Source of the DNA: Camillea tinctor
Taxonomy: Eukaryota > Ascomycota > Sordariomycetes > Xylariales > Xylariaceae
Reading direction: 5' to 3'
Assembly: GCA_022578605.1 (NCBI GenBank)
Contig: MU394052.1
Coordinates: forward strand, 1,364,001 to 1,428,000
Length of the DNA: 64,000 nt
Shown: positions 62,873-64,000 of the stretch, piece by piece
How positions within the stretch are numbered: the stretch's first letter is position 1
Layout of the letters: each line of letters starts with the position of its first letter
Position numbers and translations under genes: made by a program
Notes under the pieces: generated by a model
The model's input: only the letters and a program-made list of their open reading frames with translations
Databases searched by the model: none
What the model was told of the DNA's origin: nothing

Positions 62873-63190
62873 ATGGCGGTTTCCATGATAATCGGATACC
62901 CAAAAGACTCCAAGTTCAATTTAGACTACTATCTGCAGAGCCACGTACCAGCAGTCATCAACGCATGGAAACCTTACGGCATGAACAATTGGCGCACCAC
63001 GGTGGCTAAAGACGAAAATAGTCCTTATGTGGTGATGTCCCAATGCGACTGGCCTAACATGGACGCATTTCAAAATATGCGATCCCAGACTACGGAGGAG
63101 GTCAATCAATACTTTCTCGATGACATGAAGAAATTTGTGGATCAAGACCCCGTCATCTGGTTTATGGACATCAAGATTGATGGTAGTTAA
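62873..63190 (+). CDS. EthD-family protein
   Basis: One exon, 105 residues, beginning at the ATG at 62873 (context CAAAATGG); the frame is open further upstream but lacks an ATG. Seen: strand 1 VSMIIGYPKDSKFN, the EthD helix DYYLQSHVPAVINAWKPYG, the central WRTT...PYVVMSQCDWPNMDAF strand, and a last helix and strand ending WFMDIKID. The family is small (about 100 residues), forms dimeric ferredoxin-fold barrels, and is named after a protein needed for ether degradation in Rhodococcus; fungal relatives often sit in aromatic or polyketide pathways. The histidine of YLxSHVP is in place. It converges on a short-chain dehydrogenase, 233 bases away, which may be a functional partner. Confidence 0.88.
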   Translation: MAVSMIIGYPKDSKFNLDYYLQSHVPAVINAWKPYGMNNWRTTVAKDENSPYVVMSQCDWPNMDAFQNMRSQTTEEVNQYFLDDMKKFVDQDPVIWFMDIKIDGS

Positions 63191-63423
63191 GAGACAAATA
63201 AGCGGTCGTGGCATATTTCACTTCTTGGAATACGTACATCTGCAGCTGTGTATCGACATGATGGTCATTTGAGAAGTTCGAATTGGTTTAAAACTATTTG
63301 TTATCTTCGTGGTATCATATGAATCAGAAATACTGCTACTGCAAACCCAGTACTTTATGGGCTTGAACTCTCATCTGTTATGGCATTGATGCCACAAAAT
63401 TAAGAGACCCCCTAGATCATGGA
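63191..63423. other. Short convergent spacer
   Basis: 233 bases between two facing stop codons; AT-rich, nothing recognised. Confidence 0.5.
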
Positions 63424-64000
63424 TCACTTGTCGATGCCCACATTGTTGGTGATGTCGCCAAAAACTTCCTTTGCGTGTGCTAGCTGGTCTTGCACCAGGG
63501 TCATTCGGGTGGTCATGTCGCTACCAAGAGGGAGGAGTCTCTCCGCCTCCTTCCCGGCCCCGAAGCCCTCGCCTACGACGAGCTGATAGATAGCCTTCGC
63601 AGCTTTGTCCTTGTCGCCGTTGGGGACGACTTTCCCTGAGGCGATATAGGACATGATATGCCCGGCAACGGTGTCTTTGTACTCCTCCGGAAGAGGGGTC
63701 TTGCCAAAGACGTATGAATTCAGCATGTTTGTATTGAACGTTCCAAGAACAACAGTTATTACACGGATGTTAAAGGGGGCAACCTCCTTTGCGAGAACCT
63801 TAGTAAGAGCTGTGAATTCTCAAGTTAGCAATTGTGTCAATTACATTGGGGGAATGTGTCGTGCAGCTAAGATACGGGCTGGCTATACACATCTCTCATG
63901 GCTTTGGGATGGTGGGATTGGGAAATATGTATAATACCATCAAGACCTCCTTTAGCTCCAGCATACGCGCCCATGCTTCCTTGGGCTTCTAGGGAGGCAC
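63424..64000 (-). CDS. Short-chain dehydrogenase/reductase, 5' part outside window
   Basis: Two exons are visible in transcription order, 64000-63938 and 63809-63424; the Rossmann N-terminus with its cofactor motif lies beyond the right edge. Seen: SMGAYAGAKGGLDG holding the catalytic Y-x3-K (YAGAK), then after a 128-nt intron ALTKVLAKEVAPFNIRVITV and TFNTNM, the usual helix and strand after the active site, and a variable 100-residue C-terminus. Such enzymes oxidise alcohols or reduce ketones with NAD(P)H; the substrate cannot be told. The active-site loop is split by the intron four residues after the Lys. Stop codon at 63424-63426. Confidence 0.9.

Overview
The window is nuclear DNA of a filamentous ascomycete (Pezizomycotina; a sordariomycete is my best guess). 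Genes are split by short introns, mostly about 48-190 nt, with GT(A/T)(A/T)GT donors, CTAAC/CTGAC-like branch sites and YAG acceptors. Several proteins are typical of this group: a MscS channel with an EF-hand, a gapA/Ira-type neurofibromin, a fungal OTT_1508-like deaminase and membrane-anchored arylsulfotransferase-like proteins. I found no rRNA, tRNA, CRISPR array or intact transposon. I joined exons by hand. Every complete multi-exon model below keeps one reading frame and has a total length divisible by three.

Layout. 0-6.1 kb: taspase-like threonine aspartase (-) and ARP3 (+), divergent over 2.2 kb. 7.2-11 kb: an F-box protein with four predicted membrane spans (+), then a two-lobed EthD-like protein (+). 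12.1-18.3 kb: an arylsulfotransferase-like membrane protein (-) and an OTT_1508-like deaminase (-). 19.9-21.6 kb: a coiled-coil protein of unknown function (+). 21.6-28.3 kb: a gene-poor, AT-rich stretch. 28.3-31.1 kb: MscS-like channel (+). 32.0-37.7 kb: PRMT3 and USO1 in tandem (-). 38.9-42.1 kb: the nuclear exoribonuclease RAT1/XRN2 (+), divergent from USO1. 45.6-54.1 kb: a 14-exon neurofibromin/IRA RasGAP (+). 55.4-55.6 kb: a tiny secreted cysteine-rich peptide (-) visible only after splicing. 57.7-59.7 kb: MutY/MUTYH DNA glycosylase (+). 60.2-62.0 kb: a four-exon protein with two cysteine clusters (-), one of them broken by an intron. 62.9-64.0 kb: an EthD-family protein (+) converging on a short-chain dehydrogenase (-) that runs off the window.

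Most genes are unrelated housekeeping functions: actin nucleation, Golgi tethering, RNA 5'-3' decay, ribosome-linked arginine methylation, Ras down-regulation, base-excision repair and organelle calcium/osmotic control. The less described material is the deaminase, the cystine-knot-like secreted peptide, the double cysteine-cluster protein, the membrane-spanning F-box protein, and a perfect 10-bp palindrome (TACCTAGGTA) present six times, only between genes. The EthD/SDR pair at the right edge may be the margin of a metabolic gene group, but the window ends before this can be judged.
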